A DNA stretch of 43,109 bases from Rhodospirillaceae bacterium (GTDB lineage Bacteria > Pseudomonadota > Alphaproteobacteria > Rhodospirillales > Rhodospirillaceae), in assembly GCA_004297485.1 (NCBI GenBank), contig SCTM01000321.1, positions 1-43,109 of the forward strand, given 5' to 3'. The position numbers and the translations under genes were made by a program. Positions 26,106 through 37,185 of the stretch are shown here, piece after piece. The notes under the pieces are model-generated. The model saw nothing but the letters and a program-made list of their open reading frames with translations, was not told where the DNA came from and did not search any database. The stretch's first letter is position 1, and the number at the start of each line of letters is the position of its first letter.

Positions 26106-26747
26106 ATGCCAAAGTTTATTAATAATCCGACCTTTCAGGCCATCGTGAGTGCCTTTTGGCTCGCGTTTCTGGCGATCCTCGGCGTCAATCTCATTACTGA
26201 TTTTGCCCTGACAGGCCATCTGCTCCCGGAAAAGGAAAAGGTCGAGAAATTCGGCTTTCCCATCGAGGTCGCCGAAGCCAGTGCCGACTCGGGTGCCGCA
26301 GCGGCCGAAGCAAAGGTGGATATCGTTCCCCTCATTGCCGCCGCCAAGGCCGAGGACGGCGCCGACGTCTTCCGCAAATGCGCCGCCTGCCATGACGCCT
26401 CCGCCGGTGGACCCAACAAGACCGGACCCAACCTTCACAACATCGTCGGCGACGCCGTCGCCGACCGCAACGGCTTTCACATCAGTGATTCTCTGAAGGC
26501 CGTCGGCGGCAATTGGACTTACGATAAGCTGGACGCATGGCTCGCCGATCCCAGGAGCGTGGCATCCAAGACCCTCATGTCCTTCGCCGGCCTGAAGAAG
26601 CCCGCCGACCGGGCGGCGGTCATCAAGTATCTCATGTCGCAGACCGATAACCCGCCGCCGTTGCCGGCAGCGGCCGCGGCTGCACCGGCTGCGCCCGCAG
26701 CTCCCGCCGCCGTCCCCGCGAAAGCGCCGGCCAAGAAGGCGCCCTAA
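26106..26747 (+). CDS. Membrane-anchored class I cytochrome c
   Basis: The 213-residue protein has one N-terminal TM anchor (about 11-32) and a periplasmic cytochrome c domain. The heme is attached at KCAACHDAS (Cys92, Cys95, His96), GGPNKTGPNLHNIVG follows, and the sixth ligand is probably Met158 in KTLMSFAGLKK. It ends in a Pro/Ala-rich tail. It resembles CycM/cytochrome c552-type electron carriers between the bc1 complex and terminal oxidases, and placement beside pheA-kdsB is common in alphaproteobacteria. I start at ATG 26106 before the anchor; a start at 26040 is possible. It is a direct consumer of the heme made by the locus at 1651-11409. Confidence 0.92.
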   Translation: MPKFINNPTFQAIVSAFWLAFLAILGVNLITDFALTGHLLPEKEKVEKFGFPIEVAEASADSGAAAAEAKVDIVPLIAAAKAEDGADVFRKCAACHDASAGGPNKTGPNLHNIVGDAVADRNGFHISDSLKAVGGNWTYDKLDAWLADPRSVASKTLMSFAGLKKPADRAAVIKYLMSQTDNPPPLPAAAAAAPAAPAAPAAVPAKAPAKKAP

Positions 26748-26761
26748 GCGGAATATTGCCC

Positions 26762-27550
26762 ATGACCCAGGGCGGGTTCGCGGCACACTGCCTCGCCCTG
26801 GTGCATGAGTTGGCGGATGCCAGCGGCAAGATCGCGCTTCGGCATTTCCGCACGCCCATCACCGTCGACGAGAAAAGCGACGCATCCCCGGTGACAATCG
26901 CCGACCGGGACGCGGAAGCGGTCATGCGCGAGCTGATCCGCCGCACCTTTCCCGATCACGGCATTATCGGCGAAGAGCACGGCAACGAAAATACCGGTGC
27001 CGAGTGGGTATGGACCCTGGACCCCATCGACGGAACAGTATCGTTCATCAACGGCGCGCCCCTGTTCGGCACCCTGATCGCGCTGCTGCACCAGGGCAAG
27101 CCGTGGCTGGGTTGCATCAATCATCCGGCCTTGAACGAACGTTGGGTCGGCGGCGCGAGTGAACCCACACGCCGCAATGGCGAACTGGTGCGCACGCGTC
27201 CTTGTGCGACCTTGCGCAACGCCACCCTCTATTCCACCGGCCCCGAATATTTAAGCGCGGATACGCAGGCCGCCGCATTCGCGCGGCTGGAAAAGGCCAT
27301 AAAGCGTCGCCGTTTCGGCGGCACCGACTGTTACCACTACGCCATGGTGGCGTCGGGCTGGATCGACATAGCGTGCGAGGCCGGGCTGAAGCTGCACGAC
27401 TACGCCGCCGTGGTGCCTGTGGTGGAAGCGGCCGGCGGCATCGTCACCGACTGGAGTGGTCAGCCGCTCACCATGGCATCTGACGGAGATGTCATCGCAC
27501 TGGGCGATCCGCGCCTGCATAATGCGGCCGTGAAGTTGCTGTCCGGCTGA
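26762..27550 (+). CDS. Inositol-monophosphatase-family phosphatase, probably histidinol-phosphatase
   Basis: The 262-residue protein has the Mg-binding motifs of the family: IIGEEHGNE, WTLDPIDGTVSFINGAPLFG and, near the C-terminus, GLKLHDYAAVVPVVEAAGG. The pattern is closest to HisN-type histidinol-phosphate phosphatases, which in alphaproteobacteria replace the E. coli HisB phosphatase. Inositol-1-phosphatase or CysQ activity cannot be excluded from sequence alone. ATG 26762 is preferred over TTG 26756. No other histidine genes are nearby; the gene lies between cytochrome c and yejA on the same strand. Confidence 0.88.
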   Translation: MTQGGFAAHCLALVHELADASGKIALRHFRTPITVDEKSDASPVTIADRDAEAVMRELIRRTFPDHGIIGEEHGNENTGAEWVWTLDPIDGTVSFINGAPLFGTLIALLHQGKPWLGCINHPALNERWVGGASEPTRRNGELVRTRPCATLRNATLYSTGPEYLSADTQAAAFARLEKAIKRRRFGGTDCYHYAMVASGWIDIACEAGLKLHDYAAVVPVVEAAGGIVTDWSGQPLTMASDGDVIALGDPRLHNAAVKLLSG

Positions 27551-27577
27551 CGTCCACCACCGATCGGAATCTTCGAC

Positions 27578-29533
27578 GTGCGCATGTCTTCCGCTGCCAG
27601 GCTCGCTCTCGCCGTCGTTCTTATGGCCTCGCCCGCGTCCGCCATGGTGCGCGGACGGCCGGTGACCGCCATCGCCATGTACGGCGAACCCAAGTACGGC
27701 CCGGACTTCGCCCACTTCGATTACGTCAATCCCGATGCACCGAAAGGCGGAACGTTCGTCCGACAGAACGAAGCGTTTCTGACCTTCGATACGTTCAATC
27801 CTTTCACGCTCAAGGGCGCGGCGGCACTGGAACTGGGGCTAATGCACGACAGCCTCATGGTCGGGAGTCTCGATGAACCGGAGAGCAGCTACGGACTCAT
27901 CGCCGAAACCATCGAGGTCGCGCCCGATAATAGTTGGGTCCAGTTTGCGCTCAGGCCACAGGCACGTTTCAGCGACGGCAGTGCCATTACCGCGGCCGAC
28001 GTCGTCTTTAGCTTCAATATTCTGGTCACCAAGGGCGCGCCCCAATATCGCATCCAGTTCGCCGACGTCGCCAAAGCGGAGGCGATCACGCCACACCTTG
28101 TGCGCTTTACATTCAAGACGACAACCAACCGCGAACTTCCGATCTTATTGGGGGGATTGCCGGTGTTGTCGGAGGCCTACTGGAAGGACCGCGATTTCGC
28201 GGCGACGACTCTCCAGGTGCCCGTGACCAGCGGCATTTACACGATCGAAACCTTCGATGTGGGGCGGTACGTCACTTACCGGCGCCAGGACAATTACTGG
28301 GCCAAAGACCTTCCTGTGGTCCGCGGCCAATACAATTTCGACCGTGTACGCGTCGAATATTTCCGCGACGACACTGTGGCCTTCGAAGCCTTCAAGACCA
28401 ATGTATACGATTTCCGCCGCGTGTTCTCCGCCGGACAGTGGGCACGACGTTACGATTTTCCCGCGGTACGCGATGGGCAAGTGAAGCGGCTCGAAGTTTC
28501 GAGCATTCTGCCCCAGGATGCCACCGGCGTCGTGCTCAACATGCGCCGTCCACTTTTTCAAGACCGGCGTGTACGTGAGGCCCTCAACGACGCGTTCGAT
28601 TACGAGTCCCTCAACAAGAATCTGTTTTACGGGCTTTACACCCGCCTGCGCAGCTATTGGCAGGGTTCGCCCCTGGAAGCCAAAGGCCTTCCGAGTCCAG
28701 CGGAGCTGAAATTGTTGGAGCCCTTCCGCGATCGGTTGCCGCCGGAGTTGTTCACGCAGGAATACACTCAACCGACGACCGAAGGCGAAGGCAACAACCG
28801 CGACAATCTGCTCAAGGCACGCGGGCTACTGCGGGACGCGGGCTGGACGGTTCGCGATGGCCGCCTCGTCGACGACAAAGGCAATCCCTTCACTTTCGAA
28901 ATCACCATTGTACAGGATGGGCTTGACCGGGTGTTGATGCCCTGGGTTCACGGACTGAAGCGCTTGGGCATAACAGCAACCATCCGATTAGTGGACACGT
29001 CCCAATACGCGAACCGGGTCAACGCTTACGACTTCGATGCCATTTACATCGGCATCAACAACAGCCTCTCGCCCGGCAACGAGCAAGTCTACAACTGGGG
29101 ATCGGAGTCTGCCGACCGTCCCGGCGCATCCAACTACAGCGGCGTCAAAGACCCAGTGGTGGACGCTCTTATCCGCCGCCTCATCGAGGCCACGGCCTAT
29201 GACGACGTCACGACGGCCGCCCACGCTCTCGATCGGGTGTTGACCTGGAACCATTATGGACTCCTGACCTATTCGAGTCCGGTGGAGCGATACGCCTATT
29301 GGCGCAAACTTCAGATGCCTGGTGTAATGCCCGCGTTAGGTCTGGGTACTATGGGCGACGCCGCGATTGCTCTGTGGTGGATGGACCCAGCCGCCGTTGA
29401 TTCCGGACTCGAGACGTCGGGCAATGTAAAAATGCCGCACGGGCCGTCGAAAGCCGGAGCACTGGCCTGGGTATTCGCGTTTCTGGCGATCGGCGTCGGC
29501 ATCTGGCGTTTGCGCCGCAGTACGCGCCGGTAG
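27578..29533 (+). CDS. yejA: YejA-like peptide-binding protein with extra C-terminal membrane anchor
   Basis: This is the solute receptor of a Yej-type oligopeptide ABC importer. A signal peptide ([14 protein letters not shown]) leads into the family 5 binding-protein fold, with [32 protein letters not shown] and [20 protein letters not shown] visible. The 651-residue product is slightly longer than usual. After the final fold motif ALWWMDP it adds a linker and a hydrophobic helix, [18 protein letters not shown], ending RLRRSTRR. This would tether the receptor to the inner membrane with an in-facing basic tail. GTG 27578 or ATG 27584 could be the start. It is followed by yejB after 11 bases. 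Confidence 0.93.
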   Translation: MRMSSAARLALAVVLMASPASAMVRGRPVTAIAMYGEPKYGPDFAHFDYVNPDAPKGGTFVRQNEAFLTFDTFNPFTLKGAAALELGLMHDSLMVGSLDEPESSYGLIAETIEVAPDNSWVQFALRPQARFSDGSAITAADVVFSFNILVTKGAPQYRIQFADVAKAEAITPHLVRFTFKTTTNRELPILLGGLPVLSEAYWKDRDFAATTLQVPVTSGIYTIETFDVGRYVTYRRQDNYWAKDLPVVRGQYNFDRVRVEYFRDDTVAFEAFKTNVYDFRRVFSAGQWARRYDFPAVRDGQVKRLEVSSILPQDATGVVLNMRRPLFQDRRVREALNDAFDYESLNKNLFYGLYTRLRSYWQGSPLEAKGLPSPAELKLLEPFRDRLPPELFTQEYTQPTTEGEGNNRDNLLKARGLLRDAGWTVRDGRLVDDKGNPFTFEITIVQDGLDRVLMPWVHGLKRLGITATIRLVDTSQYANRVNAYDFDAIYIGINNSLSPGNEQVYNWGSESADRPGASNYSGVKDPVVDALIRRLIEATAYDDVTTAAHALDRVLTWNHYGLLTYSSPVERYAYWRKLQMPGVMPALGLGTMGDAAIALWWMDPAAVDSGLETSGNVKMPHGPSKAGALAWVFAFLAIGVGIWRLRRSTRR

Positions 29534-29544
29534 GGGAAAACAGA

Positions 29545-30624
29545 ATGCTTTCCTACATCGTCCGGCGCATCGCCCTTATCCCGCTCACCCTGCTCGGCAT
29601 CATTGCGCTGAACTTCGCCATTGTGCAGGTGGCGCCGGGCGGTCCGGTGGAACAAGTGCTGGCGAAGGTCAAAGGCCTCGACACCGGCGGCAACATGGCG
29701 CGTTTCACCGCCGGTCACGACATGAACACCAGCGCCCGCTCCACCTACCGGGGCGCGCAAGGACTCGACCCGGAGTTCGTGAAGGAAATCGAGAAACAGT
29801 TCGGCTTCGACAAGCCGCCTCTTGAACGCTTCATCCTAATGGTCAAGTCCTACGCGACCTTCGACCTTGGCCAGAGTTTCTATCGTACGATCGACGTGAT
29901 GAAATTGATCGGCGAGAAATTGCCCGTATCGGCGTCATTGGGCCTGTGGTCCACATTGATCATTTATCTTGTCTCCATCCCCCTGGGCATCGCCAAGGCC
30001 GTGCGTGACGGGTCGCGTTTTGACGTGGGCACGTCATACGCGGTTGTGATCGGATATGCGGTGCCCTCCTTCATGTTCGCCATCGTGCTGATCGTGATCT
30101 TCGCCGGCGGCAAGTATCTGAACTGGTATCCGCTGCGAGGCCTGACGTCGGAGAACTGGGCCCAGCTCTCGTGGCCCGACAGAATCGTCGATTACTTCTG
30201 GCATCTGACACTGCCGGTGACGGCCATGGCCATCGGCGGCTTTGCGTCCCTGACCATGTTGACCAAGAACTCCTTCCTCGACGAGATCAACAAGCAGTAC
30301 GTGCTCACGGCACGTGCCAAAGGCTTGACCGAGAACCGGGTGCTGTACGGTCACGTCTTCCGCAATGCCATGCTGATTGTCATCGCCGGATTTCCGGCGA
30401 CGCTGGTCAATATGCTGTTCACGGGATCACTACTCATCGAAGTGATCTTTTCCCTCGATGGCCTGGGACTGCTCGGCTATCAGGCCACCCTCGACCGCGA
30501 CTATCCGGTGATTTTCGGCACGCTTTATATCTTCAGTCTGATCGGTCTTGTCCTCAACCTTGTCAGCGATCTGACTTATCAATTCGTCGATCCGCGCATC
30601 GATTTCGAGAGTCGGAACACATGA
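29545..30624 (+). CDS. yejB: Yej-type oligopeptide ABC transporter permease YejB
   Basis: The 359-residue permease begins [19 protein letters not shown], the usual first TM of DppB/YejB proteins. It has a long periplasmic loop with [13 protein letters not shown], and later the EAA coupling loop [20 protein letters not shown] that docks on the ATPase. It ends [15 protein letters not shown]. In E. coli, YejABEF imports microcin C and small peptides. The stop overlaps the yejE ATG by four bases. Confidence 0.96.
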   Translation: MLSYIVRRIALIPLTLLGIIALNFAIVQVAPGGPVEQVLAKVKGLDTGGNMARFTAGHDMNTSARSTYRGAQGLDPEFVKEIEKQFGFDKPPLERFILMVKSYATFDLGQSFYRTIDVMKLIGEKLPVSASLGLWSTLIIYLVSIPLGIAKAVRDGSRFDVGTSYAVVIGYAVPSFMFAIVLIVIFAGGKYLNWYPLRGLTSENWAQLSWPDRIVDYFWHLTLPVTAMAIGGFASLTMLTKNSFLDEINKQYVLTARAKGLTENRVLYGHVFRNAMLIVIAGFPATLVNMLFTGSLLIEVIFSLDGLGLLGYQATLDRDYPVIFGTLYIFSLIGLVLNLVSDLTYQFVDPRIDFESRNT

Positions 30625-31669
30625 GCCCGGTTGTGCGAATCTCGCCCATAAACCAGCGGCGGCTGGCCAACTTCCGCGCCAATCGCCGCGGCTATTGGTC
30701 CTTGTGGATTATCGCCGTGCTGTTCATCGGCTCCCTTTTCAGCGAGTTCATCGCCAATGACCAGCCCGTGTTGGTGCGCTACGACGGACATTTCTACAGC
30801 CCGGTGTTCGTGAACTATCCCGAGACCACCTTCGGCGGCATATTCGAGACCGCGACCGACTACCACGATCCGGCGGTAGGGAAATTGATCGACGATCGCG
30901 GCTGGGCCATCTGGCCGCTGATCCCCTTCAGCTACGACACCATCGACTTCGCCCTCGGCCGGCCCGCCCCCGCGCCACCATCGGCCCGCCACTGGCTGGG
31001 AACCGATGCCCAAGGTTGTGACGTACTGGCGCGGTTGATTTACGGCTTTCGCATTTCCATGCTGTTCGGCCTGACCTTGACCATCGTCAGCTCCGTGGTC
31101 GGCGTCGCTGCCGGTGCCGTGCAGGGCTATTTCGGCGGTCTGGTGGACTTGTTGTTTCAGCGTTTCATCGAGGTCTGGAGTGGCCTGCCGCAGCTGTTCA
31201 TCCTGATCATTGTGTCGTCCATTGTCATCCCGGGATTCTGGACGCTTCTGGGCGTGTTGCTGCTGTTCGAATGGACGTCTCTGGTGAGCGTGGTGCGCGC
31301 CGAGTTTTTGCGGGCGCGGAATTTCGACTACGTGCGCGCCGCCCGCGCGCTGGGCATGGAGGACGGCCGCATCATCTTCAAACACGTTCTGCCCAACGCC
31401 ATGGTGGCAACCATCACCTTCCTGCCTTTCATTCTGTCCGGGTCCATCGTCGCCCTCACATCCCTGGATTTTCTTGGACTCGGCTTACCGGCGGGATCGC
31501 CCTCCCTCGGCGAGCTGTTGAAGCAAGGCAAGGAACATCTGCAGGAGCCCTGGCTCGGACTCACCGCGTTCGTCACGATCGCCGGCATGTTGACGTTGCT
31601 GGTGTTCGTGGGCGAGGCCATGCGCGATGCCTTTGATCCGCGCAAGACCTTTGCCGCACCGAGGACGGC

Positions 31670-31673
<4 letters not shown>
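30621..31673 (+). CDS. yejE: Yej-type oligopeptide ABC transporter permease YejE
   Basis: The 350-residue permease opens with [20 protein letters not shown], the soluble N-terminus typical of YejE. A TM helix and a large periplasmic loop ([20 protein letters not shown]) follow, then [20 protein letters not shown] and the EAA loop [20 protein letters not shown]. It pairs with YejB to form the channel. ATG 30621 gives an ATGA overlap with yejB, and a second ATGA overlap joins it to yejF. Confidence 0.96.
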
Positions 31674-33301
<1,628 letters not shown>

Positions 33302-33349
33302 GACGGCGGCCCGAGGATTCAACGGTTGGATTGAAGTGGTTACCCGGCC

Positions 33350-33357
33350 TTAACCAT
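33350..33357 (+). promoter_or_regulatory. CtrA-like half-site upstream of fliN
   Basis: TTAACCAT matches the CtrA half-site used in alphaproteobacterial cell-cycle and flagellar promoters. It lies 110 bases before the fliN ATG within a 165-base gap. It is a single short match, so chance is possible, but a flagellar gene follows directly. Confidence 0.4.
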
Positions 33358-33466
33358 TGACCGGCTACCATGGCAACCGGCTTATCTTGCCCGCGACCCG
33401 GGCACGGCCCATAGTCGACAGCAACAATCGGTTGAACAGCGCTCTAGGCCGCCCGAGGAAAACCAC

Positions 33467-33757
33467 ATGGCCGACGATGACGACGACGATGATGGCGAAC
33501 AGAAGTCGAAAGAGGCGATTTATAACGTCGACGTCGACATCTCCGTCGTTCTGGGCGAGTCGACGTTGCGGGTCAATCAGCTGCTCAAGCTTGGCCGCGG
33601 CGCCGTGGTCGAACTGGAACAGCGCACCTCCGACCCCGTAGAGATCTTCGCCAATGACGTGCTCATTGCCCGTGGCGAGGTGGTCATCACCGCCGGCGAC
33701 AAGATCGGTGTGACTCTGACCGAACTGGTCAAGTCCATCTACAGCGGCAAAGGCTGA
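33467..33757 (+). CDS. fliN: Flagellar motor switch protein FliN
   Basis: FliN forms the lower C-ring of the flagellar switch with FliM and FliG. After an acidic lead (MADDDDDDDGEQKSKE) the 96-residue protein shows the SpoA-domain text VDVDISVVLGESTLRVNQLL, KLGRGAVVELEQRTSDPVEI and FANDVLIARGEVVI. It is short, as alphaproteobacterial FliN often is. GAGGAA precedes the ATG. No other flagellar gene is in the window, so fliN here is isolated from a flagellar cluster. Confidence 0.95.
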   Translation: MADDDDDDDGEQKSKEAIYNVDVDISVVLGESTLRVNQLLKLGRGAVVELEQRTSDPVEIFANDVLIARGEVVITAGDKIGVTLTELVKSIYSGKG

Positions 33758-33851
33758 GACGTCTTTCTTCTTCACGTCCCGATAAATTCTCTAGAACCAC
33801 CCCCGACGATCTTCTAAACACAGCCGGTACCCGGATAGCGATCGGCTGGCC

Positions 33852-34520
33852 ATGCGCACACTTTACCATCACACGCTGTCACCTCATGCGCGCAAGGTGC
33901 GTCTCGCGCTTCATGAAAAGCATTTGTCGTTCGACGAACGCATCGCCGATCCGTGGCAGCGGGACCCGGCACTGATCACTCTCAACCCCGCTGGCGAGGT
34001 GCCGGTGCTGGTGGAGGACGACAGCCACGTCATCGCCGACGCGACCACCATCTGCGAATACCTGGAAGACGCCTATCCGGAGAATTCCCTGCTCGGCGCC
34101 GCCGCCCTTGAGCGGGCGGAGGCCCGCCGCCTCGCCGCCTGGTTCGATCATAAATTCATGCGCGAGGTCAGCGATCATCTCGTCGGTGAAAAGCTGATCA
34201 AACGGGTAATGTCGCGCGCCGCGCCCGACAGCCGCGCACTAAAAGCGGGGCGAGAGAACCTGCACACTCATCTACAGTACATCGCGTGGTTGATCGAGCG
34301 CCGACGCTGGCTGGCCGGCGATCACCTGACTTTCGCCGACCTCAGCGCCGCCGCGCAGCTGAGCCTGCTCGACTATATCGGCGACGTTCCCTGGGACGAT
34401 CAGCCCCTGGCCAAGGAATGGTACGTGCGCATGAAGTCGCGTCCCAGTTTTCGATGCCTGCTGCGCGACACCGTGCCCGGTGTGCCGCCGGCACCGATCT
34501 ATGCCGATCTCGATTTCTAG
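33852..34520 (+). CDS. Glutathione S-transferase family protein
   Basis: The 222-residue protein has an N-terminal thioredoxin-like GST domain starting MRTLYHHTLSPHARKVRLAL, with cis-Pro motif NPAGEVPVLVED (about 50-61) and DATTICEYLEDAYP. An all-helical C-terminal domain includes WLAGDHLTFADLSAAAQLSL. Ser10 (LSPHARK) is the likely glutathione-contacting residue. The substrate is unknown. The stop codon TAG coincides with the left border of a 124-base palindromic element. Confidence 0.9.
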   Translation: MRTLYHHTLSPHARKVRLALHEKHLSFDERIADPWQRDPALITLNPAGEVPVLVEDDSHVIADATTICEYLEDAYPENSLLGAAALERAEARRLAAWFDHKFMREVSDHLVGEKLIKRVMSRAAPDSRALKAGRENLHTHLQYIAWLIERRRWLAGDHLTFADLSAAAQLSLLDYIGDVPWDDQPLAKEWYVRMKSRPSFRCLLRDTVPGVPPAPIYADLDF

Positions 34521-34642
34521 AGCCTGATTGCTTCACGTTGAAGCGCGCTTCCCCCTCACCCCAACCCTCTCCCCGGCGGGGAGAGGATGCCGAGTGAAGC
34601 GAGGCGGTGAGGAGGAGATTCAACGTCATCAAATCTTGCTCT
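34519..34642. repeat. 124-base nested palindromic element (REP/MITE-like)
   Basis: The ends, AGAGCCTGATTGCTTCACGT (34519 onward, running to 34542) and its counterpart at 34619-34642, are inverted repeats matching at 18 of 24 positions. Inside, CCTCACC (34554-34560) pairs with GGTGAGG (34606-34612). At the core CCTCTCCCC (34566-34574) and GGGGAGAGG (34578-34586) form a perfect nine-base stem. The CCTCACCCCAACCCTCTCCC core is a widespread dispersed bacterial repeat. The element starts inside the GST stop codon. Confidence 0.65.
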
Positions 34643-34680
34643 GGCGTTTGAACGCGGGCGGCGGGCTCGTCGGCAACGCC

Positions 34681-35442
34681 TCAGAATCTGAACTCGTATT
34701 CCAGGTTGGCCTGAAATGACGATGACGGCGTGGCTGTCGTCAGGCCGCGCAGGTACGCGATGTCATAACGCAGGTGGCCGGGGCCAAACGGAATACGACC
34801 GAGGATGGCGGGACCGATGGTCTGGTATTGCTCCGAAGGGGGTAGAAAGTTCCGCAGCTCGCCCAACTCGCCGTAACCTTCGAGGCCCAATTCAAACATG
34901 GGATGGAACCTGTATTCCACGCGCCAATCATAGTTGAAATTGACGCCACGTCCTTCGTTGCCGTTGAGGTTCTTATTGAAGATGAGGTTGACCGTCGTCA
35001 CCCAGTTGTAAATTTCTTTTTCCAGAAGCAGCTTCGTTTCGACTTCGTCGGGATGGCCATTAAGGCCCTTTTCCAATTCCACGTAGGCACCAGCGTCGAG
35101 CCAGTATTTGCCCTGCGGCGTCAGCTGGAAAATATTTTCCCAGGCAAAGTGCGTTGCCTGTGCAGGCTTGCCGGGGTCGCGCTCGACCTCCACAAGCAGT
35201 GAGGTCGCCCAGTAGGACGTCGGGCCGTAGCCGATCTCAAACACGTGGTTCTGCGCGCCGTTGACGGTGGGATCGGAGTCGGTGCCGAACAACGTGCGCG
35301 ATTCCACTTCCCATTCGCCTTCCTCGACAATCGGCGAATAGATCTTTTCCCCCGCACGGGCGTGCGACGAAACCGCCAACATGAGGCCGACCGTGGCCGC
35401 CCCCGCAATCCACGAACACGATTTCCCTAAAAATGCCGACAT
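34681..35442 (-). CDS. Predicted outer-membrane beta-barrel protein, Fur-box associated
   Basis: The 253-residue product has a signal peptide ending SSHARA and then alternating hydrophobic strands rich in aromatic residues. Examples are GEWEVESRTLFGTD, NHVFEIGYGPTSYWATSLLV and EYRFHPMFELGLEGYGELGE. It ends NLEYEFRF with the terminal Phe required for barrel insertion. I know similar uncharacterised barrels but no assigned function. ATG 35442 is preceded by GGGGGAAT. A Fur-like box lies 85-103 bases upstream over the likely promoter, suggesting expression under iron limitation. Confidence 0.8.
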   Translation of the reverse strand: MSAFLGKSCSWIAGAATVGLMLAVSSHARAGEKIYSPIVEEGEWEVESRTLFGTDSDPTVNGAQNHVFEIGYGPTSYWATSLLVEVERDPGKPAQATHFAWENIFQLTPQGKYWLDAGAYVELEKGLNGHPDEVETKLLLEKEIYNWVTTVNLIFNKNLNGNEGRGVNFNYDWRVEYRFHPMFELGLEGYGELGELRNFLPPSEQYQTIGPAILGRIPFGPGHLRYDIAYLRGLTTATPSSSFQANLEYEFRF

Positions 35443-35526
35443 TCCTATTCCCCCAAGGGCTAAGACATTGATTTGCTTTACCCGGTGACGCCTTGATCCA
35501 GGTCAGTACCAGGCCTTAACCGATCT

Positions 35527-35545
35527 GATAATGCAAATCATTCGC
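35527..35545 (-). promoter_or_regulatory. Fur-like box upstream of the outer-membrane protein
   Basis: GATAATGCAAATCATTCGC matches the classical 19-base Fur consensus GATAATGATAATCATTATC at 15 positions. It lies between the TPR gene end and the barrel gene start, in the only promoter position available for the barrel gene. On the minus strand TTGCAA and TATCAG, 17 bases apart, overlap it and could be the -35 and -10. The rest of this 121-base gap is unremarkable. Confidence 0.6.
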
Positions 35546-35563
35546 AATTGCAAGTGGGGGAAA

Positions 35564-36418
35564 TCAGGGTTTTGTGGGCTGACCCTTCCCTTCGCCGACG
35601 TTCACGTCGAGTCGTTCCAGGTTATCCCGAGCCGACCGGGCGGCGTCACTCTTCGGTGCGATCTGCAGGATCTTTAGCCAGTCCTGCCGGGCGTCCGCGC
35701 CGCGCCCGGCCAGCAGGTAGAGAATGCCGCGCATGAGCCGCGCGTCCACGTTGTTCCCATCCAACGCCACGGCGTGTTCCGCGTCCGCCAGGGCCAAGTC
35801 CGTTTTATCCAGATCGCGGTAAGCATTGGCGCGAAAAGTCAGCGCGTCCGCATTCTGCGGCTGAATCGCCAGCGCCGCGGTCAAATCGACGACCGCATCA
35901 TCGTACTTACCGGAGTCGGCCAGAGTAGCGGCGCGATCGGTCAGGATGGTGGCGGCCTGCGCGGAATTCTGCGGCGCGATTTTGAGTGCCGCCGTCTGAT
36001 CCGCATAAGCATGTTCGTTGTCGTCGCCCAGGAACCAGGCCTGACCTGCCTGCGCCAGCATTCCGGCGCGGATATCGGCGCCTTGTTTTGACGCGCCCTC
36101 AAGCTCTTCAAGACGATGTGCGGCCTCGGCGTATTGGTGAAGACCAATCAGCGCCACGGCCTCGCAATGTTTCGCGGGTTCGCCGCCACCCAGACCCACC
36201 CACCGCCCGGCCAACTCAAAGCCCTGTTCCGGATAGCTGCGCGCCGTGGAAAGGCACAGTTGGTAGTTGACCGGCGCCTCCTCGGGCGCGAGCGAAGGCG
36301 TGGGCGGCGCAGGTGCAGGCTTGCCCGCAGTTGACGGCGTTGGCGTTGCGGCGTGAACCAGGGACGCACCACTGAAAACCAGCAATCCCAGCGACAAAAT
36401 GAATCCGCGCGATATCAT
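35564..36418 (-). CDS. Secreted or periplasmic tetratricopeptide-repeat protein
   Basis: The 284-residue protein has an N-terminal signal peptide (FILSLGLLVFSGASLVHA) and a Pro/Thr/Ala-rich linker. It then has TPR-like helices from about residue 85 on, clearest in KYDDAVVDLTAALAIQPQNA and the following DLALADAEHAVALDGNNVDA. TPRs mediate protein contacts; no catalytic domain is seen. ATG 36418 overlaps the hydrolase stop (ATGA), so the two genes are translationally coupled. Confidence 0.85.
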   Translation of the reverse strand: MISRGFILSLGLLVFSGASLVHAATPTPSTAGKPAPAPPTPSLAPEEAPVNYQLCLSTARSYPEQGFELAGRWVGLGGGEPAKHCEAVALIGLHQYAEAAHRLEELEGASKQGADIRAGMLAQAGQAWFLGDDNEHAYADQTAALKIAPQNSAQAATILTDRAATLADSGKYDDAVVDLTAALAIQPQNADALTFRANAYRDLDKTDLALADAEHAVALDGNNVDARLMRGILYLLAGRGADARQDWLKILQIAPKSDAARSARDNLERLDVNVGEGKGQPTKP

Positions 36419-37170
36419 GGACGAACCCGCTCCACCAAAAGATCCAATGTGCTGCCGAGGAGTGCCAGGTCGCCGTCGCGGGAAAGACGATGGTCCCCAT
36501 CCTTGATCAGAATCGTCTCCACGTCGCCACCGGCAAGACATTCGGCCACACGCATGGAGCGTTGCCACGGCACGCTGTCGTCGCACTGACCATGGAGCAA
36601 ACGCACCGGACAGGTCACCGCGATGGGGCCGCCCAGAAGCAGGTTACGGTTTCCATCCTCGATGAGGTGACGGCTGATATGCATGGGCTCCTCAATATAG
36701 GAGCTTTCCAAATTGACCGCGCCGTCGCGGGCCAATTGATCCCGCTGCGCATCCGACAGTTCCATCGGCATATTGGTGAAATCCGGCGCGACGGCAATCC
36801 CGATCAATCCCGCGATCCGGTCGGGCCGGGCCAGCGCCGCCAGCAGCATCACCCATCCGCCCATGCTCGATCCCACCAGGATCTGGGGACCACGTGTCAG
36901 TTTGTCGAGCACGGCGACCGCGTCGTCACGCCACCGGCTTGGGCCGCCATCCTCAAATCGTCCCGATGATTCGCCATGCCCGTACATGTCGTAGCATAGG
37001 AATCCATAGCCGCGCTTGCTGCAGTAAGACGCCAACGCATTGGCTTTGTTGCCATGCCGGTCGGATTTGAGGCCATGGAGGAAAACGACGCCCGGAGAAG
37101 CGCCTTCGATTTTCTCGAAAACCAGCGTGTTACCGTCAGGCGTGGACAGTCGGCTGGGAGAAATAGCCAT
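36415..37170 (-). CDS. Alpha/beta hydrolase
   Basis: The 251-residue protein has the hydrolase fold with oxyanion-region VVFLHGLKSDRHGNK, CYDMYGHGESSGRF, the nucleophile elbow LVGSSMGGW, an acid in HGQCDDSVPW and the histidine in DGDHRLSR. It resembles ABHD10-type thioesterases and esterases, also common in alphaproteobacteria. The substrate is not predictable. It is the first gene of a minus-strand pair with the TPR protein and starts 15 bases from the divergent glycosyltransferase frame. Confidence 0.92.
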   Translation of the reverse strand: MAISPSRLSTPDGNTLVFEKIEGASPGVVFLHGLKSDRHGNKANALASYCSKRGYGFLCYDMYGHGESSGRFEDGGPSRWRDDAVAVLDKLTRGPQILVGSSMGGWVMLLAALARPDRIAGLIGIAVAPDFTNMPMELSDAQRDQLARDGAVNLESSYIEEPMHISRHLIEDGNRNLLLGGPIAVTCPVRLLHGQCDDSVPWQRSMRVAECLAGGDVETILIKDGDHRLSRDGDLALLGSTLDLLVERVRP

Positions 37171-37185
37171 GGGAAATCGCTCTAA

